This document shows positions 18,918 to 29,088 of a stretch of 64,000 nucleotides of DNA, piece by piece. The first letter of the stretch is position 1; every line of letters starts with the position of its first letter. The stretch lies in assembly GCA_965230065.1 (NCBI GenBank), contig OZ245942.1, positions 1 to 64,000 of the forward strand. Reading direction: 5' to 3'. Source of the DNA: G965230065 sp965230065 (GTDB taxonomy: Bacteria; Bacteroidota; Bacteroidia; Cytophagales; Cyclobacteriaceae). The notes under the pieces are model-generated. The model worked only from the letters and a program-made list of their open reading frames with translations. It did no database searches and had not been told where the DNA came from. The position numbers were made by a program, and so were the translations under genes.

Positions 18918-19439
18918 TTAAGCCGGTACCAGCTCTTTTTCTTCCTCTTCCACAGCGCACATGGCTTCCAGCTGGGTATGGCTGAGTTCACAGTTAATCC
19001 AGTCGGGATCGAGGTCAGCCGATATTTTTTCGTAAAACCCAATGGCTGAATCGTTATCTTCGGCTACCTGCCACTTCATCTTCCGGGCACCATGAGCCAC
19101 GGCTTCATCGGCCAGGGCCTGCATGAGCAGTTTGCCAATGCCTTTGCCCCGGTGCGAGTGCGTAATGATGAGGTCTTCCAGGTACAGGCTTTTGCCTTTC
19201 CAGGTAGAATAAATAAAATAGTAGATGGTAGCACCTACAATCACTCCATTCTCTTCAGCCACGATAAAATGAAAATAAGGCTCTTTGCCAAACGCGTCCG
19301 TTTCCATTTGCGCGGCTGTATTATCTATATAATCAGGGTCGTGTTTGTGGTGAACAGCCAGCTCTTCCACAAGCCTGAACACTGATGCAATGTCTTCTTC
19401 TTTTCCTTTTCTGATGTTAATTTTTTCAGAATATTCCAT
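18918..19439 (-). CDS. GNAT-family N-acetyltransferase
   Basis: This protein of about 173 residues is predicted to transfer acetyl from acetyl-CoA to an amine. The start at 19439 (MEYSEKINIRKGKEEDIASV) begins the canonical GNAT fold; upstream codons do not look like the family. The acetyl-CoA loop is HRGKGIGKLLMQALADEA (Q/RxxGxG/A type), and YLEDLIITHSHRGKGIG strongly recalls diamine acetyltransferase-like members (SAT1 type). The substrate is unproven. A terminator follows immediately downstream. Confidence 0.85.
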   Translation of the reverse strand: MEYSEKINIRKGKEEDIASVFRLVEELAVHHKHDPDYIDNTAAQMETDAFGKEPYFHFIVAEENGVIVGATIYYFIYSTWKGKSLYLEDLIITHSHRGKGIGKLLMQALADEAVAHGARKMKWQVAEDNDSAIGFYEKISADLDPDWINCELSHTQLEAMCAVEEEEKELVPA

Positions 19440-19721
19440 GACAATGAATGGTCGTTGACAGAACCAGGGTTTATTCCGTAGCAAGACCTAACCTTTTTGG
19501 TTTTAATGAATGATATTTTCCCTGTTGAGCATAAAAAAAGCCCCATATTTTCATGAGGCTTGCTTTATTTATACTGCAAAGATAAAAAACAATACAAAAC
19601 AGTAAAAATAAAGCTTGCTCCACCCTTACATACGTACCTAGGCGAATAATGATTGGTTATTTATGTGTTTTCTCAAAATACCTGTTTTTCCTTATCCGGA
19701 AAATAGTTTTATATTGGTGAA

Positions 19722-19792
19722 CTGGTTACTGGTCACTAGATGCTGGATACTAGATGCTAGAGACCAGTATCTAGAAACCAGTATCCAGAAAC
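19722..19792. repeat. dispersed CTGGTTACTGG/CTAGATGCTAG repeat, copy 1
   Basis: About 70 bases of interleaved CTGGT, ATACTAG and TAGATGCT motifs and their complements form several possible hairpins. A second copy with the same words in another order lies at 33034-33106. It occupies the untranslated region directly before the S9 peptidase start. Confidence 0.6.
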
Positions 19793-19800
19793 CTGCAATT

Positions 19801-21816
19801 ATGAAACTACATTCCCTGATAACTTTGATGCTGTTGACCACAGTATTGCACGCCCAACCCTCAGACAAGTTTGATCTGATTGATATTTTTGACCTGGAGT
19901 ATGTATCCGACCCACAAATCTCCCCTGATGGCAACCGGGTGATTTACGTGCGCAACTTCAGCGATATTATGACGGATAAAAACCTCTCTAACCTCTGGAT
20001 TATCAATTTTGATGGAAGCGGAAACCGTCCACTCACTACGGGAAACCAAAATGATGTGCAGCCCCGTTGGTCGCCCGATGGTACAAAAATCATCTATAAG
20101 TCTAATAAAGGGGGAAGCATGCAAACGTATATGAAATGGCTGGATACGGGTGCCGAAACCAAGCTGACCAACCTGCAACGCTCCACAGGCCCGGCTGTAT
20201 GGTCGCCTGATGGGCAATACCTGGCTTTCAATATGTTTGTGCCCCAGTCTGATTCAAATGTTATCAAACTGCCCACCAAACCGGAAGGTGCCAAGTGGAA
20301 CAAGCCGCCTGTTTACATAGACAAAATGAATTACCGTGCCGATGGGGCCGGATACCTGAAAAGTGGTTATCAGCAGCTTTTTGTGCTATCTACGGATGGG
20401 GGCACGCCCCGGCAGGTTACTTCCGGGGAATATGATTATGGTGCTCCCCAATGGAGTGCCGATGGGCAATCTTTGGTTTTTTCAGCCAATTTGCATGAAG
20501 ATGGGGATTTTCAACCTTTAAACTCAGAAATATACAAAGTCGATATTGCTACCGGAAAAATAGATACGCTCACTACCCGGTTTGGCCCGGACAATAACCC
20601 GAAAGTTTCGCCTGATGGCAAAAAAATAGCCTACCTGGGGTTTGATGACCAATACCAGGGTTATGAGGTTACCCGCTTGTATGTAATGAACAGCGATGGT
20701 ACAGAAAGCCAACTCATTTCAGGGGAACTAGACCGGGATGTTGGTAATATGCAATGGGCAGCCGATGGCAAAAGTTTATTCTTCCAATATGATGATAAAG
20801 GCAATACCAAAATTGCCCAAATCAATATGAATGGCAAAGTAAGCGACCTTACCAATAACGTGGGAGGGCTTACCTGGAGCCGGCCGTATGCAGGAGGCAC
20901 ATTTACCATAGCTGCTTCGGGCAGGTATGCATATACTTTGTCAGGCACTGAGCATCCGGCAGATTTGGCAGTAGGAGAAAAAAATAACACCAGCAGGCTT
21001 ACCCAACTGAATGCTGATTTGTTCAGCTACAAGCAGTTGGGCGAAGTTGAAGAAATATGGTATACATCCTCTTACGATGACCGGCAGATACAGGGATGGA
21101 TTGTGAAACCACCCGATTTTGATCCCAACAAAAAATACCCCTTAATACTGGAAATTCATGGCGGGCCCTTTACCAATTACGGATTCCGGTTCACTGCAGA
21201 AATCCAGTTGTATGCGGCGAAAGGATATATAGTGTTGTATACCAACCCCAGGGGCAGCACCAGTTATGGAAAAGAATTTGGGAACCTCATCCATCACAAC
21301 TACCCCAGTCAGGATTACGACGACCTCATGTCGGGCGTAGATGCCGTGATTGAAAAAGGATACATTGACGAAAACAACCTGTTTGTAACCGGAGGCAGTG
21401 GAGGTGGCGTGCTCTCGGCCTGGATTATCGGGAAAACAGATCGCTTTGCTGCCGCCGTAGTTGCCAAGCCTGTCATCAACTGGTTTACACATACCTTGTA
21501 TGCCGACAATCCGGTATTTTTTACCAAATACTGGTTTCCCGATATGCCCTGGAATGTGCCCGAACAGTATATGGCCCGCTCCCCCATTTCATTGGTAGGT
21601 AATGTAACTACGCCTACCATGCTACTAACGGGCGAAGAAGATTTACGCACACCCATCGCCGAATCAGAACAATATTATGCTGCTTTACAACTCAGAAGGA
21701 TAGAATCCGCTTTGGTACGCATTCCGGGAGCTTCGCATGGCATCGCGGCCAAACCTTCTAATTTGATGGGTAAAGTGGCAGCTGTTTTGAGTTGGTTTGA
21801 GAAGTATAAGGAATAG
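19801..21816 (+). CDS. secreted S9-family prolyl oligopeptidase-type peptidase
   Basis: The 671-residue protein starts at 19801 with a signal peptide (MKLHSLITLMLLTTVLHAQ); the open frame upstream runs through the dispersed repeat and is not protein-like. A WD40-like beta-propeller (TolB-type repeats such as SPDGNRVIYV, about residues 40-420) precedes an alpha/beta hydrolase domain with nucleophile Ser in GGSGGGVLSAW, Asp in GEEDLRTP and His in GASHGI. It cleaves peptides or acyl-aminoacyl substrates, probably in the periplasm. It is a single gene. Confidence 0.92.
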   Translation: MKLHSLITLMLLTTVLHAQPSDKFDLIDIFDLEYVSDPQISPDGNRVIYVRNFSDIMTDKNLSNLWIINFDGSGNRPLTTGNQNDVQPRWSPDGTKIIYKSNKGGSMQTYMKWLDTGAETKLTNLQRSTGPAVWSPDGQYLAFNMFVPQSDSNVIKLPTKPEGAKWNKPPVYIDKMNYRADGAGYLKSGYQQLFVLSTDGGTPRQVTSGEYDYGAPQWSADGQSLVFSANLHEDGDFQPLNSEIYKVDIATGKIDTLTTRFGPDNNPKVSPDGKKIAYLGFDDQYQGYEVTRLYVMNSDGTESQLISGELDRDVGNMQWAADGKSLFFQYDDKGNTKIAQINMNGKVSDLTNNVGGLTWSRPYAGGTFTIAASGRYAYTLSGTEHPADLAVGEKNNTSRLTQLNADLFSYKQLGEVEEIWYTSSYDDRQIQGWIVKPPDFDPNKKYPLILEIHGGPFTNYGFRFTAEIQLYAAKGYIVLYTNPRGSTSYGKEFGNLIHHNYPSQDYDDLMSGVDAVIEKGYIDENNLFVTGGSGGGVLSAWIIGKTDRFAAAVVAKPVINWFTHTLYADNPVFFTKYWFPDMPWNVPEQYMARSPISLVGNVTTPTMLLTGEEDLRTPIAESEQYYAALQLRRIESALVRIPGASHGIAAKPSNLMGKVAAVLSWFEKYKE

Positions 21817-21986
21817 AAATATGCATCCTGGAAAGCCCAGCGCATAATTGATTCTTTAGAAGTAAAACCGGAGATGAGGTGCAGTTGGATTAAAAGATAA
21901 AAGTGAAAGGGAATTATAGTTGAAAATGCCATAAATAAATTTTGTGAGGCATCTGATATTATATTTTATACCGAAGCGGATAAAGC

Positions 21987-22316
21987 TTAGTGGGGTCTGG
22001 GTTTTTGTTTTATATGCCTTACCCGCAAGATCTTAATTACTTTTTCTGTATGCCGATACGTTACTCGGTAGGAATATTTTTCAAAAGCCCGGTAATTTCC
22101 TGGGTTATCCTTTTTAAATCTATCCAGTGGATATTTTTCAGGATGTTCCGGTAAACTGCGGGTCATAGATAGGATAGCGTCTTTTACCTTCTCAGCACTA
22201 GCAGGAGAACTTTCTTTAATGAACTCGTATGCTCTTTGCAAAGAGGCATAAGCACTTTTATTCCACGATACAGTGGGTGGTTTCGGAAGGTTTTCTAACG
22301 GATTGTCACTTACCAT
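21987..22316 (-). CDS. ParE/RelE-superfamily toxin
   Basis: This 109-residue protein has the RelE/ParE pattern: WNKSAYASLQRAYEFIKESSP, an alpha-helical middle (AEKVKDAILSMTRSLPEHPE), and a C-terminal strand pair YRVTYRHTEKVIKILRVRHIKQ. It is probably a gyrase poison or mRNase held inactive by the antitoxin. Its start overlaps the upstream antitoxin gene by 7 bases, a tight antitoxin-toxin operon. Confidence 0.85.
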   Translation of the reverse strand: MVSDNPLENLPKPPTVSWNKSAYASLQRAYEFIKESSPASAEKVKDAILSMTRSLPEHPEKYPLDRFKKDNPGNYRAFEKYSYRVTYRHTEKVIKILRVRHIKQKPRPH

Positions 22317-22528
22317 TTTTTAGCCATTTCCTCTACTTCTTCCTGACTGAAGAACTCCCCACGGTCAATTTCAGCCTCAGCCTCTTCCAGTTCCTGATTG
22401 TATTGTTCAATACTGATGGGTTTTTCTGAGAATTTGAGTAAAGATGTTTCTAGCTCGATGAGTTCTTCTTCACTTAAGTGCATCACTTTTTCTATGATAG
22501 CGTATTTTCTAGCGGCAATCGTTTCCAT
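22310..22528 (-). CDS. antitoxin partner of the ParE/RelE-type toxin
   Basis: The 72-residue acidic, helical protein (ARKYAIIEKVMHLSEEELIE) ends in a Glu-rich toxin-binding tail. It resembles the short Bacteroidota antitoxins paired with ParE toxins. It lies first in the operon, overlaps the toxin start, and probably represses its own promoter. The DNA-binding fold is not obvious, so the assignment leans on context. Confidence 0.75.
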   Translation of the reverse strand: METIAARKYAIIEKVMHLSEEELIELETSLLKFSEKPISIEQYNQELEEAEAEIDRGEFFSQEEVEEMAKKW

Positions 22529-22584
22529 TTTTATGTTTTTAAGTCTTACTCAAAGATAACGATTTTTTCAGGATATAGATTTTT

Positions 22585-25500
22585 CTAATGATACGCTTTT
22601 TTGGCATATTCCGATGGGGCCACACCAAAATGTTTCTTAAATGATTTGGTAAAGTAACTCTGATCATTGAATCCGGCTTCGTAAGCCACCTGGGCAATAT
22701 TGCCGAAATGCTGTTGGATCAGTTGTGCTGCATATTTCAGGCGGTAGGTGCGGATGAATTCAGTGGTGGACTGCCCCGTGAGGGCTTTCAGCTTCACATG
22801 CAAAAGGGTGCGGCTTACGCCCAGTTCTTTTTGCAAATTCTCAGCAGAGAAATCAGGATCTGATTTATGAGTTTCCAGCAACTCCAAAGCTTTTGTCAGG
22901 AACTGCTGATCATGAGAACTTACTTCCAACTCCTGAGGCTTGTAAGCAAAAGAATCCTTGTACTGACCCCACAGCTTTTTGCGATGAGTGATGAGGTTTC
23001 TGATGCGCAGCTTCAGTTCTTCTTTGTTGAAGGGTTTGGTCAGGTAAGCATCAGCCCCTACGGTCAGTCCCTCTATCTTGTCGGCCTCTGCGGCTTTGGC
23101 CGTCAAAAGGATAATGGGGATATGAGAAGTTTTTACGTTATTTTTGAGTGTTTCACAGAGTTCATACCCGTTTTTTTCCGGCATCATTACGTCAGAGATA
23201 ATGATGTCGGGTATTTTTTCCAGGGCTATATCGATACCGTCCTGCCCGTTTTGGGCCACTTCCAGGGTATATTTGCCTTGCAGACAGGTGCGCAGATAGT
23301 AAACCACATCCACGTTATCTTCCACAATCAGGGCTACGGGCTGGGAACGTTTTTCATCTGTAGGCGGCAGAAGGTCATTGGGGTTATCATCATAATCTCC
23401 TGCAATTTCAAACACAGATTGCTTTGCCCTCTCTCCCAAAGGAGCTGTGTTGGTAATGGGCAGTTCAACCGTAAACTCAGTACCTTGCCACACAGTACTT
23501 TTCACATAAATGCTCCCCCTCAGCAACTGGATAAGTTCTTTTGTGAGCGAAAGACCAATACCTGTGCCCTCCCCTTTCCGGGTGATGGAGGTGTCACCTT
23601 GATAAAAGCGGTCAAAGATGTGGGGTAACTGATTGGCAGGAATGCCCATGCCAGTATCCATAATTCTGAGGTAAAACCTCTCGTTTTCCCGGCTAACTAC
23701 CAGGGAAACATGGCCTTCTTCTGGAGTAAATTTAATGGCATTTGATAAAAGATTGGAAACGATATTGAGCACTTTATCAGCATCATAGTCCATCATCAGT
23801 TCAGATATTTCTGTGCGGAAGTGGATATGAATGTCTTTATGCTCGGCCAGGGAATGAAAGGATTCCACAATGTAGCGGATATAGGGGATGATATTACCTT
23901 GCTGCAAGGTTACCGTGAGCATGCCCGCTTCCAGTTTGGAGAGGTCTAGCATCTGATTCACCAGTTGCAGCAGGTTAAACCCATTTCTTTTGATCAACTT
24001 TGTCATGGATTTTACGTCTTTGGCCTTTTCCCCGATTTGGTCTGCAATGCCCAGGATGACGGTGAGGGGCGTTCTGAACTCGTGGGTAATATTGGTATAA
24101 AAGCGGGATTTGAAAGTGTCCATTTCAGAGAGGTGAGTGGCTCTTTGCCGTAGCCTCACCCGTTTGATTTCATATTGGCGGATGTATAAAAGTACACTCA
24201 AGGCCAACAAACCATACAAAGCATACGCCCACCATGTCTGCCACCAGGGCGGATGAATGATGATGCTCAGACTTTTTCCTTCTTCATTCCATAACTCATC
24301 ATTGTTGGAACCGATGACCCGGAAGGTATAGTGGCCGGGATCAAGGTTCGTATACCGGGCAATGCGATTACTGGTCGTCGTTTCAATCCATTCGGTTTCA
24401 TAAGGTTCCAGCTTGTATTTGTAGAGATTATTATCCGGATTCACAAAGTTCAAGGCAGCAAATTCAAAAGCAAAGTCATTCTGCTTGTAAGTGAACTCTA
24501 CTTCATCGGTGTAAGAGATGGATTGCGTGATAGGAGATGCCCAGGCCAGTGTATCCCCATAGCTTCCGCGTACCGGTACCGGCTGATTTTGGATAGAAAA
24601 GCTGGTAAGAACCACCGGAGGAATGTAAGAATTGTTTTGAAGGCTATCCGGATGAAAAGAAATTAAACCTCCGTTACTGCCAAAATAAATTTCGCCATTA
24701 TGTGCTCTCACGCCCCATCCAATGGCTCTACCGGAAAGGCCGTCATGATGGTCATAATTACGGAAAACACCTGTATGTGGAATGAAATGGGAGACCCTGT
24801 TATCACAGGTCAACCACAAGGTTTCATCTCCCCCATCAATGATATACCATACATCATCGTTGGGCAGATCAGAGTTAGTGGTTTGCCAATGGATGAATTT
24901 TGGTTCTCCACTTTCTGTGCCTGGGATGAGTTTATTCAGCCCCCCACCGGTGCCAATCCATATCGCATCTTCCTGATCCTTCATCAGGTGGTAAATTCTG
25001 TTGTTGGACAAGCTATGAGGGTCGGCAGGGTTATGCTTGAAAGCATCCAGTTGACCCGTTTTCAGACTGTACCTGAAAAGACCACCAATATTAACAGGCC
25101 CCATCCAGAGGTTTTTTTCCTTATCTTCCGATATAGTATGTATCCAAGTTCGGGGTAAAGATACCAATCGTTCATACGTTCCCGTTTGGGGATCAAATAT
25201 GCCTGCACCGTCTACTTCTCCTATCCATATCCTGCCTTCGGAGTCTTTAAATATCGCCCAAGGCTCAACAGGGATTGCATAGCTGGTAAAAGTTTGGTTT
25301 TGGGGGTTAAATTTTTCTAGTTGGCTATCGGAAGCCAGCCAAACGCCTCCTGCCTGATCAGGCATGATGCTTAAAATATTAGTGCCTGAATAGCTAAGGG
25401 GATTGTCTGAATCATGCTGATACTCATAATATCGCTTGGTAGAAGGGTCAAACCTGAAAAGTGAATTACCCAGAGTGAACCAAATATAATGGTTTGCATC

Positions 25501-26595
25501 TTCTATATAAACTCTACCATGATTAAACCTTTCCGGTTGTCCGAATTGCCGGTAACGATTGAATTTTTTACTTTGGGGAGCTATTTGACATAATCCAGTG
25601 CCACTCCCTGCTACCCATATGCTGCCTTGCCTGTCTTGTAAAATAGACCTGATAGATCCGATTTCCTGATCCATTAACAAATCAAACTTCCCAGTCTCAG
25701 GATTGAAAGTAAACAGTCCATTATCGGATGCAACCCAAAATTTACCATCAGGATGTTCCAGCAAATCAAGCGCATCATAACTCTGATTAAGTGGTTGGAT
25801 AGATTGTAAATGCTCCGGTAAAAAGTGGGTAAACGATTCATCTTCAGGATTAAACAAATCAAGACTATGAACTGTCATTGCCCACACCCTGTCATGGCTA
25901 TCTACATATACTGTCAAGACATTGTTATTCCCCAGGCTATTAGGATCTTCGGGATCATGCCAATAACGGGTAGTACGACCGGTATGTGCATTCATATGAA
26001 CGAGCCCGTTTTTGCTTGCTGCCCAAACTGAACCATCCTTTGCTTCGGCAATATCAAGGAAAATGTTTCCAGTTACTTCCTCCGGAAAATGAAGAAACTT
26101 TTTCATGGCAAGGGTTTGCGGGTTAGCCAGATAAACCCCCTGATAGGTACAAACCCAGACCTTTCCATCTCTTCGTTCCCGTATTTTTTGTACATGAACT
26201 TCCTTGATAGGGTTCAGCGAATCGGGCAAAGGATCATAAAATTTTTCTGTAGTAAGGTCAAATAATTCAAGTCCTTTGATCGTCCCAATCCACAATCTTT
26301 GCTGCCGGTCTTCCCACAAACACTTGATCCAATGATTGGTGAGGCTGTTGGCGTCTGAAGGATTTTCCCGGTAGGTAGTAAACTGGTAACCATCAAATTT
26401 ATTCAATCCCGATAAAGTGCCAACCCAAAGAAAACCCTGACTATCTTGTATTAAGCATTTTACACTGCCATGAGATAACCCTTCTTTCATGGAATAATGG
26501 CGGGTGATGATGTCTTCTGTTTGTGCATTTAGGTGCGCATTTATCGCAAAGCACAGGCAGATGGTTGCAAAAAATGAGGTTAGGGTCGCCTTCAT
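22585..26595 (-). CDS. hybrid two-component system sensor/regulator (HTCS)
   Basis: This 1336-residue one-protein signalling system spans the inner membrane. Order: signal peptide (1-24); periplasmic two-component propeller repeats (about 30-690; e.g. IQDSQGFLWVGTLSGLNKFD); Y_Y_Y domain and a membrane helix (about 700-815); histidine kinase with H in FYTNITHEFRTPLTVILG and ATPase boxes DTGMGIP and GTGIGLSL; receiver with Asp in DIIISDVMMPEKNGYE; C-terminal AraC HTH (YAAQLIQQHFGNIAQVAYEA). Such proteins usually sense an oligosaccharide and switch on its utilisation locus, but no SusC/SusD pair lies next to it, so its targets are unknown. Confidence 0.95.
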   Translation of the reverse strand: MKATLTSFFATICLCFAINAHLNAQTEDIITRHYSMKEGLSHGSVKCLIQDSQGFLWVGTLSGLNKFDGYQFTTYRENPSDANSLTNHWIKCLWEDRQQRLWIGTIKGLELFDLTTEKFYDPLPDSLNPIKEVHVQKIRERRDGKVWVCTYQGVYLANPQTLAMKKFLHFPEEVTGNIFLDIAEAKDGSVWAASKNGLVHMNAHTGRTTRYWHDPEDPNSLGNNNVLTVYVDSHDRVWAMTVHSLDLFNPEDESFTHFLPEHLQSIQPLNQSYDALDLLEHPDGKFWVASDNGLFTFNPETGKFDLLMDQEIGSIRSILQDRQGSIWVAGSGTGLCQIAPQSKKFNRYRQFGQPERFNHGRVYIEDANHYIWFTLGNSLFRFDPSTKRYYEYQHDSDNPLSYSGTNILSIMPDQAGGVWLASDSQLEKFNPQNQTFTSYAIPVEPWAIFKDSEGRIWIGEVDGAGIFDPQTGTYERLVSLPRTWIHTISEDKEKNLWMGPVNIGGLFRYSLKTGQLDAFKHNPADPHSLSNNRIYHLMKDQEDAIWIGTGGGLNKLIPGTESGEPKFIHWQTTNSDLPNDDVWYIIDGGDETLWLTCDNRVSHFIPHTGVFRNYDHHDGLSGRAIGWGVRAHNGEIYFGSNGGLISFHPDSLQNNSYIPPVVLTSFSIQNQPVPVRGSYGDTLAWASPITQSISYTDEVEFTYKQNDFAFEFAALNFVNPDNNLYKYKLEPYETEWIETTTSNRIARYTNLDPGHYTFRVIGSNNDELWNEEGKSLSIIIHPPWWQTWWAYALYGLLALSVLLYIRQYEIKRVRLRQRATHLSEMDTFKSRFYTNITHEFRTPLTVILGIADQIGEKAKDVKSMTKLIKRNGFNLLQLVNQMLDLSKLEAGMLTVTLQQGNIIPYIRYIVESFHSLAEHKDIHIHFRTEISELMMDYDADKVLNIVSNLLSNAIKFTPEEGHVSLVVSRENERFYLRIMDTGMGIPANQLPHIFDRFYQGDTSITRKGEGTGIGLSLTKELIQLLRGSIYVKSTVWQGTEFTVELPITNTAPLGERAKQSVFEIAGDYDDNPNDLLPPTDEKRSQPVALIVEDNVDVVYYLRTCLQGKYTLEVAQNGQDGIDIALEKIPDIIISDVMMPEKNGYELCETLKNNVKTSHIPIILLTAKAAEADKIEGLTVGADAYLTKPFNKEELKLRIRNLITHRKKLWGQYKDSFAYKPQELEVSSHDQQFLTKALELLETHKSDPDFSAENLQKELGVSRTLLHVKLKALTGQSTTEFIRTYRLKYAAQLIQQHFGNIAQVAYEAGFNDQSYFTKSFKKHFGVAPSEYAKKAYH

Positions 26596-26797
26596 GATGC
26601 CAGTGGGTATGGGTGAAACTATGATTAATTTACAAAAAAGAAGAGAGAGAAGAAACAGAACATTGTTTAATCAGCTTATAATAACTTTAGTTGCGTTTAT
26701 TGGTCTGACTGCTATAAAACACCCACTTTTATTATAAGTTAGTGCAATCTAAGCGGTCTGACCGATTCCTGTAGATCACAACTTAGATTTATAATAT

Positions 26798-27538
26798 TTA
26801 GTCTTCTTTGTAGGATGCTAGTATTTCCTGGGATTTATCTTTCGCCACCCATTTCATTTCTTTATTGTATTCCTTCCAGGATTGCTTAAATATTTCTATC
26901 GTTGCTTTTACAGAGCGATGACTTGGGTCTTTAGAGTGGTGGCCAGTCTGAGTACCTTCATAATATTGGTTTTGATAGACCTTCTTGTAAAATTCACAAT
27001 AGGCCGCCAGGTGAGGTACTTGGTAGCGCACATGCCCTATTTCATGAAACAGAACCTTTAAAGACCTTCTTGGGTATTGATAGATCAACCTCACACTCAC
27101 CGTATGATCTCCATATTTGGAACGATGGACATTTGGGCTGTCTGAGCTTTGTCTCAAATTAGTAGCACCTACCAAATTTGTTCCCAAATCATCTACTACC
27201 TTGATATATACGTCTGTTTCATTGCCTTCCCGATCCTTGATAGTATTGATTTCTTCATATAAATCCGGAGCAATGAATCTGAGCATTTCAATGAGTTCCT
27301 GTGTTTTGGCATGCTTTTCCAGCAATTTTTCCTGGTTGGTGTAAGTAACCTCCAGGCATGTGTTCAGCTTTTCGCGTTGGGCGGTGCTCAACACCTCTTT
27401 CGCTATTTCAGTGAGGTTTTTAATGTACTTTTCAGATTTTTTGAGTTCCTCATCATACCCATTTCTGATTTCAGCATAGTTTTCCTGATGCACCCCGAGG
27501 CATACGATCGCCAGGGTGATGATTGATAACCGTTTCAT
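26798..27538 (-). CDS. secreted protein with HExxH zinc-peptidase motif
   Basis: The 246-residue protein has a signal peptide (MKRLSIITLAIVCLGVHQ) and a clear metalloprotease-type motif, LKVLFHEIGHVRYQ, near residue 165. A third ligand may be the His or Glu in the following helix. No other domain was recognised. It could be a small gluzincin-like peptidase or an inactive relative. It is monocistronic and not obviously related to its neighbours. Confidence 0.6.
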   Translation of the reverse strand: MKRLSIITLAIVCLGVHQENYAEIRNGYDEELKKSEKYIKNLTEIAKEVLSTAQREKLNTCLEVTYTNQEKLLEKHAKTQELIEMLRFIAPDLYEEINTIKDREGNETDVYIKVVDDLGTNLVGATNLRQSSDSPNVHRSKYGDHTVSVRLIYQYPRRSLKVLFHEIGHVRYQVPHLAAYCEFYKKVYQNQYYEGTQTGHHSKDPSHRSVKATIEIFKQSWKEYNKEMKWVAKDKSQEILASYKED

Positions 27539-27941
27539 GATTTTCCGTTTTTAAGGTGTCTGATCGATTTTGAGTACTCCTTTTGGAGCTTTCCATCAGG
27601 TGGGCCCACCTTCTAGCGGAATTATTTGTGCCTTTCAAGGCCGGGGAGTAATTATCCCTTAATGTGAAAGCTAAGTACGGGGAAATCTTAGATTCTTTCT
27701 TGCAGCTATGTTTAATAGGTTGGTAAGAATGTTCAATGCCTTGTACTATTGTTCAGGAGTTTTGTTCGTATGTTCAGAAGTCAGAAAAAAAGGTAAAATC
27801 ACGACTTTATTCAGGCCTGTTTGAGTAACCCGAGGTTGGGGTTACTTTGGTGTGGTCTGTGTTGATGGAGGTTACGCTTCGCTAAACGCGCACCAGTCAG
27901 TAGAGTAGGTAGGCAAAACCTTTGACTACCCTAAAGCAATA
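27539..27941. other. 403-base intergenic region
   Basis: No gene is supported here. It holds the upstream region of the HExxH gene and the tail of the agmatine deiminase transcript. One hairpin, AGTAACCC with GGGTTACT (27824-27846), could contribute to 3'-end formation, but it lacks a T-run on either strand. Confidence 0.5.
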
Positions 27942-28991
27942 TTATACCGTCGGCTCCTGCTGGCTCAGGCAATGAAAACTACCCAAACCCCAGATAATAT
28001 CTGTGGAATCCAGCCCAATGACTTCTCTTTCAGGAAAACAGCTTTGGAGGGTTTCCAGGGCTTTTTCATCGTTTTTGTCCCTGAAGGTGGGTACAACCAC
28101 TACTTTATTGCCGATGTAAAAGTTGGCATAAGAAGCCGGAAGACGCTGGTTTTGGTAAACAACGGGCGCAGGCATGGGTAGTTCGATGATGTTGATTTGC
28201 TTTTCATCTTCCAACCGCATTTTGTGCAGGGTTTTCAGGTTTTCCTGCAAGGGGGCATGGTTGTCATCCTGTTTGTTTTCTTCTATTACGGTTACTACCG
28301 TGTCTGCATTCACAAAGCGAGTGATGTCGTCAATGTGGCCGTCGGTATCATCACCCACAATGCCATCGCCCAGCCAGAGGATGTGTTGTGCGCCGTAATA
28401 ATCGCGTAAATATTCTTCTATTTGCTGCTGGTTCAAATATGGGTTCCGGTTGGGGTTGAGCAGGCAGGAGGTTGTGGTAAGCACAGTGCCTTTTCCATTA
28501 AAATCTACCGATCCGCCTTCCATCACTATACCCGGTGAGAATACAGGCAAGTTCAATGCATCGGCTACTTTTTGAGGGATTTGGTTATCCAAGTCGTACG
28601 GAGGGTACTTTTCGCCCCAGGCATTGTAGCCCCAGTTTACAATTACTTTCTTCTTTTCTGCCTCAGGGTTTACCAAAAAAGCCGGGCCATGGTCACGGCA
28701 CCAGGCATCGTTGGTGGGGTGGTGATAAAATGAGACCTGGGATAAATCTACTTCTTGCTCCAATAAATGCCGGGTAGCCAATTCCTGCATTTCTGCATCT
28801 TTTACATTGATGCATACTTTTTCTCCTGTAGTGAGGGCTTTTACAAATTGGGCGTATACCGGAAAAACTGTAGCGATTTTTCCTGGCCACGATTCTTTGT
28901 TGTGTGGCCAGCTCAGCCAGGTAGCATGGTGCGGTGCCCATTCTGCAGGGAAGTGATAGCCTAGTTGTGATGGGGTTTTGTCAGAATTCAT
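27942..28991 (-). CDS. aguA: agmatine deiminase
   Basis: The enzyme hydrolyses agmatine to N-carbamoylputrescine plus ammonia, the first step of the arginine-decarboxylase route to putrescine. The start at 28991 (MNSDKTPSQLGYHFPAEW) precedes the normal N-terminus; 28 upstream in-frame codons are not family-like. Signature blocks of the peptidyl-arginine deiminase fold are present: DHGPAFLV, DTDGHIDDITRF, and the catalytic Cys in GLGSFHCLSQQEP near the C-terminus. It sits downstream of the amidohydrolase that uses its product. Confidence 0.95.
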   Translation of the reverse strand: MNSDKTPSQLGYHFPAEWAPHHATWLSWPHNKESWPGKIATVFPVYAQFVKALTTGEKVCINVKDAEMQELATRHLLEQEVDLSQVSFYHHPTNDAWCRDHGPAFLVNPEAEKKKVIVNWGYNAWGEKYPPYDLDNQIPQKVADALNLPVFSPGIVMEGGSVDFNGKGTVLTTTSCLLNPNRNPYLNQQQIEEYLRDYYGAQHILWLGDGIVGDDTDGHIDDITRFVNADTVVTVIEENKQDDNHAPLQENLKTLHKMRLEDEKQINIIELPMPAPVVYQNQRLPASYANFYIGNKVVVVPTFRDKNDEKALETLQSCFPEREVIGLDSTDIIWGLGSFHCLSQQEPTV

Positions 28992-29047
28992 AGTGAGGAG
29001 CTGATAAGTTGTATGCCAGTATTTTCTTTTTGTGAAATAAGTGCGAA

Positions 29048-29075
29048 CAAATATACAGTGTAGGATAGTTGTCAA
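29048..29075 (-). promoter_or_regulatory. candidate Bacteroidota promoter for agmatine deiminase
   Basis: On the minus strand TATATTTG (29048-29055) fits TAnnTTTG, with a TTG about 17 bases upstream (29073-29075). It would start transcription about 50 bases before the aguA start codon, so aguA may be expressed apart from aguB. Confidence 0.45.
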
Positions 29076-29088
29076 AAAACTGATCTCC

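Noticed and set aside
19537..19562. AAGCCCCAT/ATGAGGCTT hairpin as a terminator for a minus-strand gene
   Set aside because: It has a mismatch in the stem and no minus-strand gene lies upstream of it.
22867..23628. 253-codon plus-strand frame antisense to the hybrid sensor
   Set aside because: Kinase, receiver and HTH motifs are unambiguous on the minus strand.
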